From NCBI GenBank assembly GCA_039587215.1, contig JBDHIW010000015.1:1-33921 (forward strand): 33,921 nt of DNA, read 5' to 3'. A model generated the notes under the pieces. It searched no databases, had not been told where the DNA came from, and saw nothing but the letters and a program-made list of their open reading frames with translations. Shown here in pieces: positions 1-6,202 of the stretch. The position numbers and the translations under genes were made by a program. The DNA is from CAMYLY01 sp039587215. GTDB lineage: Bacteria > Gemmatimonadota > Gemmatimonadetes > Gemmatimonadales > GWC2-71-9. The first letter of the stretch is position 1. Every line of letters starts with the position of its first letter.

Positions 1-512
1 AAGGAGGCATCGGCCACCCAGCCCACGACATCACCGGGGTTCTTGGCTACCAGCGTCAGCTCTCCCGAGCGGAGGTCCACGCGGTACACGTCATGGAGGC
101 GCGCGTCGTCCTTGTTCATGCCGATGAGGAGTTCGTGCGGGTGCTCCTTCTCGCGCCCAGCGAGCTGTACCTGAACCTCCGGGAAGGGCGTCAGGTCCCG
201 CTGCGTGTCGGTCTCCAGGTCTACCGCGTAGAGCCGCCAGTTCTCGTCTCCGCCGGCGTCCTGTAGGAACACGAGGTGGCGGTTGTCGTGTGCCCAGAAG
301 TAGACGCGGACGCCCCGTTCGGTGTCGTCGGTCACCGCGCGCGTTTCACCGGACGCCACGTCGGTCACCCAGACGTTCAGCACCCCGTCCCGCGGGGCGA
401 TGTAGGCCATCCGTGTCCCGTCGGGGGACAGCTGCGGATCGGTCTTCGTGGGATTCCCGAAGACGAGTTCCCGCGGGATGAGGCGAGGGAAGGTCGGTGA
501 CGGATCGGTCAT
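1..512 (-). CDS. S9 family peptidase, N-terminal beta-propeller part (truncated by window edge)
   Basis: The reading frame is open from an ATG at 512 to the left edge, giving about 170 residues of the N-terminus. It begins MTDPSPTFPRLIPRELVFGN and continues with propeller-blade repeats such as PQLSPDGTRMAYIAP, WAHDNRHLVFLQDAGGDENW and LYAVDLETDTQRDLTPF. This blade pattern is typical of prolyl oligopeptidase/acylaminoacyl peptidase (S9) N-terminal propellers, which gate access to a C-terminal alpha/beta-hydrolase serine peptidase domain. That catalytic domain would lie beyond position 1 and cannot be checked. There is no signal peptide, so a cytoplasmic enzyme is likely. It is the last visible gene of a leftward run with the DUF2784 gene (26-nt gap) and the symporter. 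A TolB-like propeller protein is the alternative. Confidence 0.8.
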   Translation of the reverse strand, partial: MTDPSPTFPRLIPRELVFGNPTKTDPQLSPDGTRMAYIAPRDGVLNVWVTDVASGETRAVTDDTERGVRVYFWAHDNRHLVFLQDAGGDENWRLYAVDLETDTQRDLTPFPEVQVQLAGREKEHPHELLIGMNKDDARLHDVYRVDLRSGELTLVAKNPGDVVGWVADAS

Positions 513-537
513 GGGTCCCAGCGGTGAGGGGTGAGGA

Positions 538-903
538 TCAGCGACTCGGTCGGCGCCTCCAAAATACCACGTAGGCGAAGAGATTCGTGACGACGACGAT
601 GGTCCCGAGCGCGAGGCGCAGCCCCAGCGACCAGTCCTCTGGGTACAGCGTCGGGATCAGGTAGTGCTCCACGAATCCGCCCGCATACCCCTCCGTCCCC
701 GCGAGCCGTCGGAAGTGGAGCTCGAGCGGCGTCAGGGGACACACCCAGCCTGCGAACTCGATGAGCGCACCCCAGAGGGCGGCCGGTACGTGCGCCCAGG
801 CCACACGACGCCAGCGCCAGGCCACGAATCCCCCCGCGACCACGAAGATGATGAATCCCAGATGGACCACCACCAACGCGTCGGCGATGAGGCGGTACAG
901 CAT
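538..903 (-). CDS. DUF2784 family small membrane protein
   Basis: This 121-residue protein starts at an ATG preceded by GGAG. It has three to four hydrophobic segments: residues about 5-27 (LIADALVVVHLGFIIFVVAG), a second around the WAHVPAALWGALIEFAGW stretch, and a C-terminal helix LALGTIVVVTNLFAYVVFW. The conserved CPLTPLE motif after the second segment and the YAGGFVEHYLIPTLYPE segment are the signature of DUF2784, a family of inner-membrane proteins of unknown function. Length and topology match the family. The start lies 12 nt downstream of the symporter stop, so the two are probably cotranscribed. No function can be given from the sequence. Confidence 0.85.
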   Translation of the reverse strand: MLYRLIADALVVVHLGFIIFVVAGGFVAWRWRRVAWAHVPAALWGALIEFAGWVCPLTPLELHFRRLAGTEGYAGGFVEHYLIPTLYPEDWSLGLRLALGTIVVVTNLFAYVVFWRRRPSR

Positions 904-915
904 CGCTCCGACCGC

Positions 916-2175
916 CTACGTCTCGACCCCGCCCGACGGTCGGTTCACGGGCCGCGACGAACGCCGGCTGGGGATCATCGGGTCCGTGACGCATGCCGCA
1001 GCGATGGTCCCCGTCGCGTTGGTCGCGGTGCGGAACATGTCGGGGATGCGGTCGACGCCGAGGAGGACTCCCAGGCCCTCGAGCGGGACGCCCACCGCCC
1101 CCAGTGCGGGAGCGAGCGAGATCACGCTCGCGGACGGCACGCCAGCGACCGTGATCGAAACCGCCGCCGTCGCGAGAATCGCCACGCCGAGCCCCTGTGC
1201 CGGGAGGGGGACGTCGTAGAGCCACGCGAGGAAGATGAGACCGGCGCCCTGGAAGAGGGCGCTCCCGGCGCGCCCGATCGCCGCACCGAGGCCCACGACG
1301 AAGCCGGCCGTGTAGCCGCGGATCCGAAGCCGCTCGGTGGCGTCGAGCATGGCGGGAACCGTGGCAGCCTGGCTGGTCGTGGCGAATGCGATGAGCAGCG
1401 CGTCCGTGCTGGCAGCGAAGAACTCGCGGACCCCCGCGGCGCTCATGAACTTGATCGCGGGCACGTAGATGAACAGCACGAAGGTCACGAGCCCGAGGAT
1501 CACCGCGACGACGAACACCGCCAGGCTCTGCAGGACGGCCCATCCCGCCTGAGCCGTGACCGGCGCCGCCAGAGCGAACACGCCGATGGGCGCGGTCCAC
1601 AGCACCCAGTGGACGAGCTGCACGAAGGCGCGCACCATGGACTCCCCGAGACCGATCAGCCGGTCGCGGTGCTCGGCCTCGAGCGTGCCGGTCGCCGCGG
1701 CGACGAAGCAGGTGAAGATGACGAGCGGAAGCAGCGCGCCGTCGGCCGCCGCCGCAAACGGGTTGTCGGGAATGAGTCCGATGAAGAAGTCCACCGGGTT
1801 GGGCAGCGCGGCCGCCGGCGTCGTCACGCCGGCCGCGATGGCGCGCGCGGCCTCCTCGTTTGTGAAGGGCAGGAGGAGGCGCATCGCGATCATGCCGATG
1901 ACGATGCTCACGAACGTGGTTACGGCAAAGAACGTGAGCGTGAGGCCGCCGAGGCGGCCCAGCTGCTTCAGGTTTCGCATGCCCGCGACACCCACGAACA
2001 GCGTCGAGGCCACCAACGGGATCACGACCATCTTCAAGAGGTTCATGAAGGCCGTGCCGAGCGGAGCCACGCCCACGGCGATCTGGTGGAGCACGTCCGA
2101 TTCCGTCGCGGCCGCGAGAAGCCCGAACGCGAGCCCGGCCACGAGGCCCAGAGCGATGGCGACGTGAATCTTCAT
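916..2175 (-). CDS. Dicarboxylate/amino acid:cation symporter (DAACS, GltP/DctA-like), atypical cation sites
   Basis: This 419-residue membrane protein has the DAACS fold order. The N-terminal helices come first, then hairpin HP1 (AFATTSQAATVPAML), TM7 (AAIGRAGSALFQG), hairpin HP2 (VAGVPSASVISLAP) and TM8 (GVDRIPDMFRTATNATGT). Family members import glutamate, aspartate or C4-dicarboxylates with Na+ or H+. TM8 keeps the substrate-binding Asp, Arg-Thr and Asn. The TM7 NMDGT motif of GltPh is replaced by GRAGS, and the TM8 aspartate equivalent to GltPh D405 is Thr. Both positions are known Na+ ligands, so coupling is probably altered. It heads a leftward run with DUF2784 and the S9 peptidase and diverges from the FabL-like gene. 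No clear Shine-Dalgarno precedes the ATG. Substrate is not determinable. Confidence 0.9.
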   Translation of the reverse strand: MKIHVAIALGLVAGLAFGLLAAATESDVLHQIAVGVAPLGTAFMNLLKMVVIPLVASTLFVGVAGMRNLKQLGRLGGLTLTFFAVTTFVSIVIGMIAMRLLLPFTNEEAARAIAAGVTTPAAALPNPVDFFIGLIPDNPFAAAADGALLPLVIFTCFVAAATGTLEAEHRDRLIGLGESMVRAFVQLVHWVLWTAPIGVFALAAPVTAQAGWAVLQSLAVFVVAVILGLVTFVLFIYVPAIKFMSAAGVREFFAASTDALLIAFATTSQAATVPAMLDATERLRIRGYTAGFVVGLGAAIGRAGSALFQGAGLIFLAWLYDVPLPAQGLGVAILATAAVSITVAGVPSASVISLAPALGAVGVPLEGLGVLLGVDRIPDMFRTATNATGTIAAACVTDPMIPSRRSSRPVNRPSGGVET

Positions 2176-2185
2176 TGGCTAAGTT

Positions 2186-2197
2186 CTGCGATCGCAG
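2186..2197. promoter_or_regulatory. 12-bp perfect palindrome in a divergent promoter region
   Basis: CTGCGATCGCAG is a perfect dyad 10 bp upstream of the symporter start and 46 bp upstream of the preferred start of the divergent reductase. It sits where an operator controlling either gene could lie. Palindromes of this length are expected several times by chance in 34 kb, so the only support is its position. Confidence 0.25.
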
Positions 2198-2243
2198 GAA
2201 GCTGGCTACGAGACTGGAGGCCGCGGTGGCACATGCGCAATCG

Positions 2244-3023
2244 ATGACTCCCCGGTGGGCGTTGGTCCTGGGCGCGTCGAGCGGATTCGGTGAGGCGTGC
2301 GTCCGTGCCCTCGCGCAGGCGGGGTACGACATAGCCGGCGTGCACCTCGACCGCAAGGCGGGCCTCCAGCACGTGGCCGAGATCAAGTCGGGAGTGGAGG
2401 CGGACGGCCGACGTGCGCTGTTCTTCAATGTGAACGCGGCCGACGAGCGAAAGCGCGAGGAAGTGCTCGACGCGCTGGAGGGTGAAGTGCAGGAGCACGG
2501 GGGCACCGTTGCAGTCCTCATGCACTCGCTCGCGTTCGGTACCCTCAAGCCCTATGTCGGCGGCGACCCGCTCACGCAGTCCAACATCGAGATGACGCTC
2601 GACGTCATGGCCCACTCGTTGGTCTACTGGGCGCAGGGCCTCGTGCGGCGCGGGCTGATGGGCGAGGGCGGCCGGATCTTCTCCATGACGTCGTCGGGGT
2701 CGACGCGCGTGATCCCGTCCTACGGAGCCGTCTCGGCGGCCAAGTCGGCGCTCGAGTCGCATACGCGGCAGCTGTCGTTGGAGCTGGCCCCCCATCGGAT
2801 CACCGTGAACGCGCTCCGCGGCGGTGTCACCGACACGCCGGCGGCCCGGAAGATCCCCGGCAGCGAGGATCTGTTCGCGCAGGCGGCACGCCGGAATCCC
2901 CATGGCCGTCTCACCACACCGGAGGACATCGCCGGCGCAGTAGTCGCGTTGAGCCAACCCGGTGCGGATTGGATCACTGGGAACGTGATCAATGTCGATG
3001 GAGGGGAGGAAGTCTCCGGCTGA
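2244..3023 (+). CDS. SDR-family oxidoreductase resembling FabL-type enoyl-ACP reductase
   Basis: This 259-residue Rossmann protein has the dinucleotide motif GASSGFGEA at residues 10-18. Its active-site spacing is Tyr160-x6-Lys167 (SYGAVSAAK), not the YxxxK of classical SDRs. Y-x6-K is the hallmark of FabI/FabL enoyl-ACP reductases, which reduce the trans-2-enoyl-ACP double bond in the last step of each fatty-acid elongation cycle. The C-terminal NALRGGVTDTPAARK stretch matches the substrate-loop region of Bacillus FabL (NAVSGGAIDT from memory), followed by ITGNVINVDGG. I chose ATG 2244 because homology begins there. An in-frame TTG at 2175 would add 23 unrelated residues and overlap the divergent gene. 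The stop lies 6 nt from the stop of the convergent RsbRD-like gene. An ordinary SDR of unknown substrate remains possible. Confidence 0.8.
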   Translation: MTPRWALVLGASSGFGEACVRALAQAGYDIAGVHLDRKAGLQHVAEIKSGVEADGRRALFFNVNAADERKREEVLDALEGEVQEHGGTVAVLMHSLAFGTLKPYVGGDPLTQSNIEMTLDVMAHSLVYWAQGLVRRGLMGEGGRIFSMTSSGSTRVIPSYGAVSAAKSALESHTRQLSLELAPHRITVNALRGGVTDTPAARKIPGSEDLFAQAARRNPHGRLTTPEDIAGAVVALSQPGADWITGNVINVDGGEEVSG

Positions 3024-3029
3024 CGGGGG

Positions 3030-3563
3030 TCAGCTCGACTGCTGCTGCAGTCGGGTCAGTTCCTCTTCGAGTTCGTTCAGTCGGGTGGAGACGACCTCCT
3101 CGGCGGGCTCGTTCGCCGCAACCGGAATACCGCGCCGATCCAGCAGCGTCTCGACCAGCGCATCGGTATACCCGACCACCGCGTTGGCAATTCCACGATC
3201 CAGCATCCGGTTGATGCGCAGCACGACCGCCATCGACTGCCGAGGGGGAAGCTCCAACACCGTGTCCGAGAGCAGGTGAATGAGCAGCTCCCGGAGGTAC
3301 TGGATCTCCTCGATGACCTCGCCAGCCGCCAGGCCGCGTACCGCCGCGGTGCGGCCGTACTCCTCGCAGGCCGTGAACCACAACGCGGTCGCCTGCTTGC
3401 GCAGGGGGCCCGCCAGCTCGATGAGGATGTCGATGAGGATGGCGAACTGGCGCTCGACGGTAATGGCCATGAGCCCCGGAGGCTCGTCGAGACGGCTTCC
3501 GACCCAGGCGACCCACTGCTGAAGTAGGCGCGCGCGGTCGCTTTGGATGGCGCGGCGCACCAC
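3030..3563 (-). CDS. RsbRD-N-like helical regulatory protein
   Basis: This is a predicted all-helical protein of about 177 residues. It opens with VVRRAIQSDRARLLQQWVAW and continues through AGEVIEEIQYLRELLIHLLSD, INRMLDRGIANAVVGYTDAL and a charged C-terminal coiled coil, RLNELEEELTRLQQQ. The early AIxxDRxRLLxxWV pattern and the later INRMLDRGIxxAVxxY segment resemble the N-terminal sensory domain of RsbRD/RsbR-type stressosome proteins. No STAS or kinase domain follows, so this is a stand-alone sensor or scaffold domain. No in-frame ATG exists nearby; GTG at 3563, 3560 or 3602 are the candidates, and the start is uncertain. It is convergent with the reductase (6-nt gap) and divergent from the hydrolase. 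Partner and signal are unknown. Confidence 0.65.
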   Translation of the reverse strand: MVRRAIQSDRARLLQQWVAWVGSRLDEPPGLMAITVERQFAILIDILIELAGPLRKQATALWFTACEEYGRTAAVRGLAAGEVIEEIQYLRELLIHLLSDTVLELPPRQSMAVVLRINRMLDRGIANAVVGYTDALVETLLDRRGIPVAANEPAEEVVSTRLNELEEELTRLQQQSS

Positions 3564-3675
3564 GAGCAGAGTCGGATGTGATGGGCGCGCTGTGAGTCCC
3601 ACCGTATGTCCGTTCCGGAAGGGAGAACTAGGGCCGATTAATGTACGGGGTGGTCCAATCGGGGTCAAAGCAATT

Positions 3676-4524
3676 ATGGCGACGGTCGTGACGAGAACAT
3701 TCGAGGTCGAAGGGGTCGACGGCGGTCCACTGCGGGGGGATGTCCGGACGGCCGGAGACGGAACCGACCGCCCGGCGGTGGTGATCTGCCACGGATTCAA
3801 GGGTTTCAAAGATTGGGGGTTCTTTCCGCGGATTGCCGATCGCCTGGCGCACGCCGGTATGACCAGCGTGAGCTTCAACTTCTCCGGATCAGGCGTGGGG
3901 CCGGAAGGCGACCGGTTCAGCGAGCCCGAGCGGTTTCGCCGCGCCACCGTGTCGGGCGACCTGACGGATCTCGGGACCGTCTGGGATCGCCTGTTGGACG
4001 GATCCCTGGCGGACGGGCTGGGCGCTCCGACGGCGGCGGGCGTCCTTGGACACAGCCGCGGTGGCGGCACGGCGATCCTGTTCGCCGCGGACCGGGAAGA
4101 CTGCGGGGCGCTGGTGACGTGGAACGCCATTTCCACGGTGGACCGGTGGGACGCGGCGACGATTGCGGGATGGCGGGAAGACGGCTCGCTTCCGATCGTG
4201 AATGGTCGAACCGGGGAGGTTCTGCCGCTCGGGACCGATTACCTGGACGACGTGGACCGCTATGGCGCGGGGCGTCTCGCCATCGCGCAGGCAGCGGCCC
4301 GCGTCCGCGCGCCGTGGCTCATTCTGCACGGTGCCAGCGACGAGACAGTTTCAGCAGCCGAGGGAGCTCTGTTGGCCGAGCACGCCGGTCCCGACGCTAC
4401 ACACGTGGTCGTGCCGGCGGGTACGCATACGTTTGGGGCGCAGCACCCTTGGGCGGGGTCGACGCCGGAGCTGGATCGGGTGTTCGAGGAATCGGTCGCG
4501 TGGTTGGTAGGGGCCCTGCTGTGA
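3676..4524 (+). CDS. Alpha/beta hydrolase (dienelactone hydrolase/DAAP-like)
   Basis: This 282-residue hydrolase has the oxyanion motif HGFKGFKDWG (residues 39-48) and the nucleophile elbow GHSRGG with Ser127. An acidic residue sits in LHGASDETVSAAEG, and a late His lies in GTHTFGAQHPW. Together these form a plausible Ser-Asp-His triad. There is no signal peptide, so it is probably a cytoplasmic esterase or peptidase; the substrate is unknown. ATG 3676 was chosen because residues from the upstream in-frame ATG at 3547 look non-homologous and would overlap the divergent RsbRD-like gene. On the plus strand nothing T-rich follows the stop. The hairpin at 4536-4559 has its T-run on the minus strand, so it belongs to the opposing transcript. 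Confidence 0.85.
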   Translation: MATVVTRTFEVEGVDGGPLRGDVRTAGDGTDRPAVVICHGFKGFKDWGFFPRIADRLAHAGMTSVSFNFSGSGVGPEGDRFSEPERFRRATVSGDLTDLGTVWDRLLDGSLADGLGAPTAAGVLGHSRGGGTAILFAADREDCGALVTWNAISTVDRWDAATIAGWREDGSLPIVNGRTGEVLPLGTDYLDDVDRYGAGRLAIAQAAARVRAPWLILHGASDETVSAAEGALLAEHAGPDATHVVVPAGTHTFGAQHPWAGSTPELDRVFEESVAWLVGALL

Positions 4525-4527
4525 CCC

Positions 4528-4559
4528 AAAAAAACGGCGGGCGGCCGAAGCCGCCCGCC
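4528..4559 (-). terminator. Rho-independent terminator with TTCG tetraloop, minus strand
   Basis: Read on the minus strand, a perfect 10-bp stem GGCGGGCGGC/GCCGCCCGCC closes on a TTCG tetraloop. After one base it is followed by seven T residues (4534 down to 4528). This is a textbook intrinsic terminator. It begins 6 nt after the stop codon of the small minus-strand ORF at 4566, which argues that this ORF is really transcribed. In the plus direction there is no T-tract after the stem. Confidence 0.85.
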
Positions 4560-4565
4560 TGACTC

Positions 4566-4790
4566 TTACAGCCCCGCCGCGTAGAGCTCGTCTACAGCGA
4601 GCTTCACACGGTCGGGCACGATGGCCATCGGCAGCCTCCGCCGTCGCAGCACGACGCTGGCGACCGCGAGAGTCGCGATGGCGAGCAATCCGACACCAAA
4701 GCCTCTGATACGCGCCTCCTCGCCTAGGTTGACCGTGAACCCCACTGCAACAACCCCACCGCACGCAACGAATATAAGAAGTCGCGCAAT
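4566..4790 (-). CDS. Small two-helix membrane protein, start codon unclear
   Basis: The minus-strand frame ending TAA at 4566 encodes two hydrophobic segments, ARLLIFVACGGVVAVGFTV and IRGFGVGLLAIATLAVASVV. A basic RRRR follows, then a short tail VPDRVKLAVDELYAAGL. No plus-strand gene occupies the interval, and a strong terminator follows 6 nt after the stop, which supports a real transcript. No ATG, GTG or TTG lies upstream of the first helix in frame. An ATT at 4790 would keep both helices. A GTG at 4745, preceded by GGTGGGG, would give a 60-residue single-helix protein. A sequencing frameshift at the 5' end is also possible. The function is unknown; the tail might face the cytoplasm by the positive-inside rule. 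Confidence 0.45.
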   Translation of the reverse strand: MARLLIFVACGGVVAVGFTVNLGEEARIRGFGVGLLAIATLAVASVVLRRRRLPMAIVPDRVKLAVDELYAAGL

Positions 4791-4823
4791 GGTCTCTGGT
4801 GCGCGACTGATCCTCGTACACCG

Positions 4824-4838
4824 ACCCCGCAGCGGGGT
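4824..4838. promoter_or_regulatory. 15-bp interrupted palindrome upstream of the NUDIX gene
   Basis: ACCCCGC and GCGGGGT flank a single central A, ending 21 bp before the NUDIX start codon. It lies between that gene and the divergent small membrane ORF. It could be an operator or a short 5'-UTR stem. Support is positional only. Confidence 0.25.
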
Positions 4839-4859
4839 TCGGTGCGACGTCCGCGGCGC

Positions 4860-5432
4860 ATGACGGGCTCCGCCCTCGCGAGGCTGCGCGCCCGTCTGGC
4901 TCGCGCACCGGAGCGCTCCGATCCCACGGGCAGGATCGAGGCCGCCGTGGCGCTCGTGCTGGCGCGTCGTGATGACGCGCCGGTCGAGATGCTCTTCATC
5001 GAGCGCGCCTCGCACCCGAGCGACCCGTGGTCGGGGCACATGGCGCTTCCCGGCGGACGACGTGACGATGCCGATGCCGATCTCATGGCGACGGCGATGA
5101 GGGAGACGCTCGAGGAAACCGGCATCCGACTGGCGCCCGAGCAGTTGCTCGGCGAGTTGGACGATCTGGCACCGCAGATCCCGTTGCTCACGCCGGTGCT
5201 CGTGCGTCCTTTCGTCTTTCTGCTGGATGGGCGCCCGGAGGTCGTGCCGAGTCACGAGGTGTCCAGTCACCTCTGGTTTCCGCTCGAGGATCTTCCCGGC
5301 GCGCACGAGGAAGCCGTCGTGGAGGTGGCAGACCGTGAACGACGGGTACCGGCCTACGTCCTGGGCGACAAGGTCGTCTGGGGAATCACCTACCGCATCA
5401 TCTCGTCGGGCCTGGAGGCGGACTGGAATTAG
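4860..5432 (+). CDS. NUDIX hydrolase, CoA pyrophosphatase-like (NudL/YeaB family)
   Basis: This 190-residue protein has a NUDIX core. The segment ERASHPSDPWSGHMALPGGR leads into the catalytic box, which ends AMRETLEETGI and supplies the metal-binding glutamates. The DPWSGHMALPGG approach to the box is typical of the NudL/NUDT7/8 group, which cleaves coenzyme A or related dinucleotides to phosphopantetheine and 3',5'-ADP. The spacing between GG and RE is longer than in the generic box, as in that group. ATG 4860 is preferred over an ATG at 4842 because MRRPRR adds nothing recognisable. It is divergent from the small membrane ORF and lies 62 nt before the metal regulator. The substrate is an inference. 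Confidence 0.8.
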   Translation: MTGSALARLRARLARAPERSDPTGRIEAAVALVLARRDDAPVEMLFIERASHPSDPWSGHMALPGGRRDDADADLMATAMRETLEETGIRLAPEQLLGELDDLAPQIPLLTPVLVRPFVFLLDGRPEVVPSHEVSSHLWFPLEDLPGAHEEAVVEVADRERRVPAYVLGDKVVWGITYRIISSGLEADWN

Positions 5433-5439
5433 CCTCGTC

Positions 5440-5465
5440 TTGACAAAAGTTTAGACGCATATAAT
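5440..5465 (+). promoter_or_regulatory. Promoter-like TTGACA/TATAAT pair for the metal-regulator operon
   Basis: A perfect TTGACA (5440-5445) and a perfect TATAAT (5460-5465) stand just upstream of the DtxR-family gene. They are the most AT-rich bases in the neighbourhood. The spacer is only 14 bp, well short of the usual 17, so either the boxes are not used as a pair or the promoter needs help. The inverted repeat at 5464-5496 begins at the end of the TATAAT box. Confidence 0.6.
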
Positions 5466-5496
5466 TTCCCGAAAGCCAAGGATAATCTCGGGAAAT
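5464..5496. promoter_or_regulatory. Inverted repeat, candidate operator for the DtxR/MntR regulator
   Basis: ATTTCCCGA (5464-5472) and TCGGGAAAT (5488-5496) are perfect 9-bp inverted arms separated by 15 bp. The left arm touches the -10 box and the right arm covers the first ATG of the regulator gene. Binding here would block transcription. DtxR-family proteins commonly repress their own operons from such sites when metal-loaded. The repeat does not resemble the DtxR/IdeR consensus I know. An RNA hairpin sequestering the start region is an alternative reading. Confidence 0.45.
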
Positions 5497-6202
5497 GAGC
5501 ATGCATCGATCTCCCTCGACAGGATTCAGTCGGTCGACTGAGGACTACCTCAAGGCCATTTACGAGCTCGAAACCCCGGAAGCGCCGGTGCAGACGTCGG
5601 CCATCGCCGGAGTGCTCGAGGTGGCCCCGCCGTCGGTCACGAGCATGGTCAAGAAGCTGTCGGAGTCGGGGCTCCTCCAGCACCTGCCGTACCGGGGCGT
5701 GCAGCTCACCCCGGCGGGGCGGCTGGCGGCGCTCCGAATGGTCCGTCGCCACCGCATCCTGGAGACGTACCTCACGTCCAAGCTCGGGTACGACTGGGAT
5801 TCGGTGCACGAGGAGGCGGAACGGCTCGAGCACGCCGTTTCCGACGAGTTGATCGAGCGGATGGCGGTCGCGCTCGGGTATCCCGAGTTCGATCCGCACG
5901 GCGCGCCCATCCCGACACGCGAGGGGATGATCGAGGAGCTGGACCTTCTGCCGCTGTCGGACATGACGGTGGGCAGCTGTGGCGAGTTCCGGATGGTCAG
6001 CGACCGCGATCCGGCCCAGCTCAGGTTTCTCGCGACCCTCGGACTCCGTCCCGGCACCGCCTTCACGGTCGTCGGTCGCCAGCCGTTTCGCGGCCCGGTA
6101 ACGGTGCGCTTCGGTGGGCCGGGCCGTGAACGAGAACAGATCATCGGTTTCGAATTGGCGTCGGCCCTGAGGTGCGCGGCGCTCGACGAGGAGGTCGGAT
6201 GA
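5495..6202 (+). CDS. DtxR/MntR-family metal-dependent transcriptional regulator
   Basis: This 235-residue repressor has three parts: a winged-helix domain (residues about 14-75, recognition segment VAPPSVTSMVKKL), a dimerisation/metal domain (76-145) and a C-terminal FeoA/SH3-like domain (about 155-228). Aligned by eye, Asp17, His86, Glu109, Glu112 and His113 match MntR D8, H77, E99, E102 and H103. DtxR/IdeR have Met and Cys at the first and third of these positions, so Mn2+ sensing is favoured. MntR E11 is Lys20 here, a departure. ATG 5495 is the first start; ATG 5501 has a better-spaced GGGA (5490-5493) and may be the real one. The stop overlaps the oxidase start (ATGA), so the regulator heads a coupled operon it probably controls. 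Confidence 0.9.
   Translation: MSMHRSPSTGFSRSTEDYLKAIYELETPEAPVQTSAIAGVLEVAPPSVTSMVKKLSESGLLQHLPYRGVQLTPAGRLAALRMVRRHRILETYLTSKLGYDWDSVHEEAERLEHAVSDELIERMAVALGYPEFDPHGAPIPTREGMIEELDLLPLSDMTVGSCGEFRMVSDRDPAQLRFLATLGLRPGTAFTVVGRQPFRGPVTVRFGGPGREREQIIGFELASALRCAALDEEVG

Noticed and set aside
664..2247. A 527-residue plus-strand open frame antisense to the symporter
   Set aside because: Low-complexity charged composition typical of antisense frames in GC-rich DNA; the symporter on the other strand has helices and motifs.
509..2548. A 679-residue minus-strand open frame over the symporter and DUF2784 genes
   Set aside because: It is Arg/Gly/Pro/Ala-rich, has no recognisable domain, and overlaps genes with clear family motifs in another frame.
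3564..4136. N-terminal extension of the minus-strand RsbRD-like frame up to 4136
   Set aside because: The extension is antisense to the alpha/beta hydrolase core and looks non-homologous; a GTG near 3563 or 3602 gives a sensible length.
4621..4863. An 80-residue plus-strand ORF between hydrolase and NUDIX genes
   Set aside because: It has no hydrophobic or domain pattern, and the minus-strand frame with two helices and a terminator explains the interval better.
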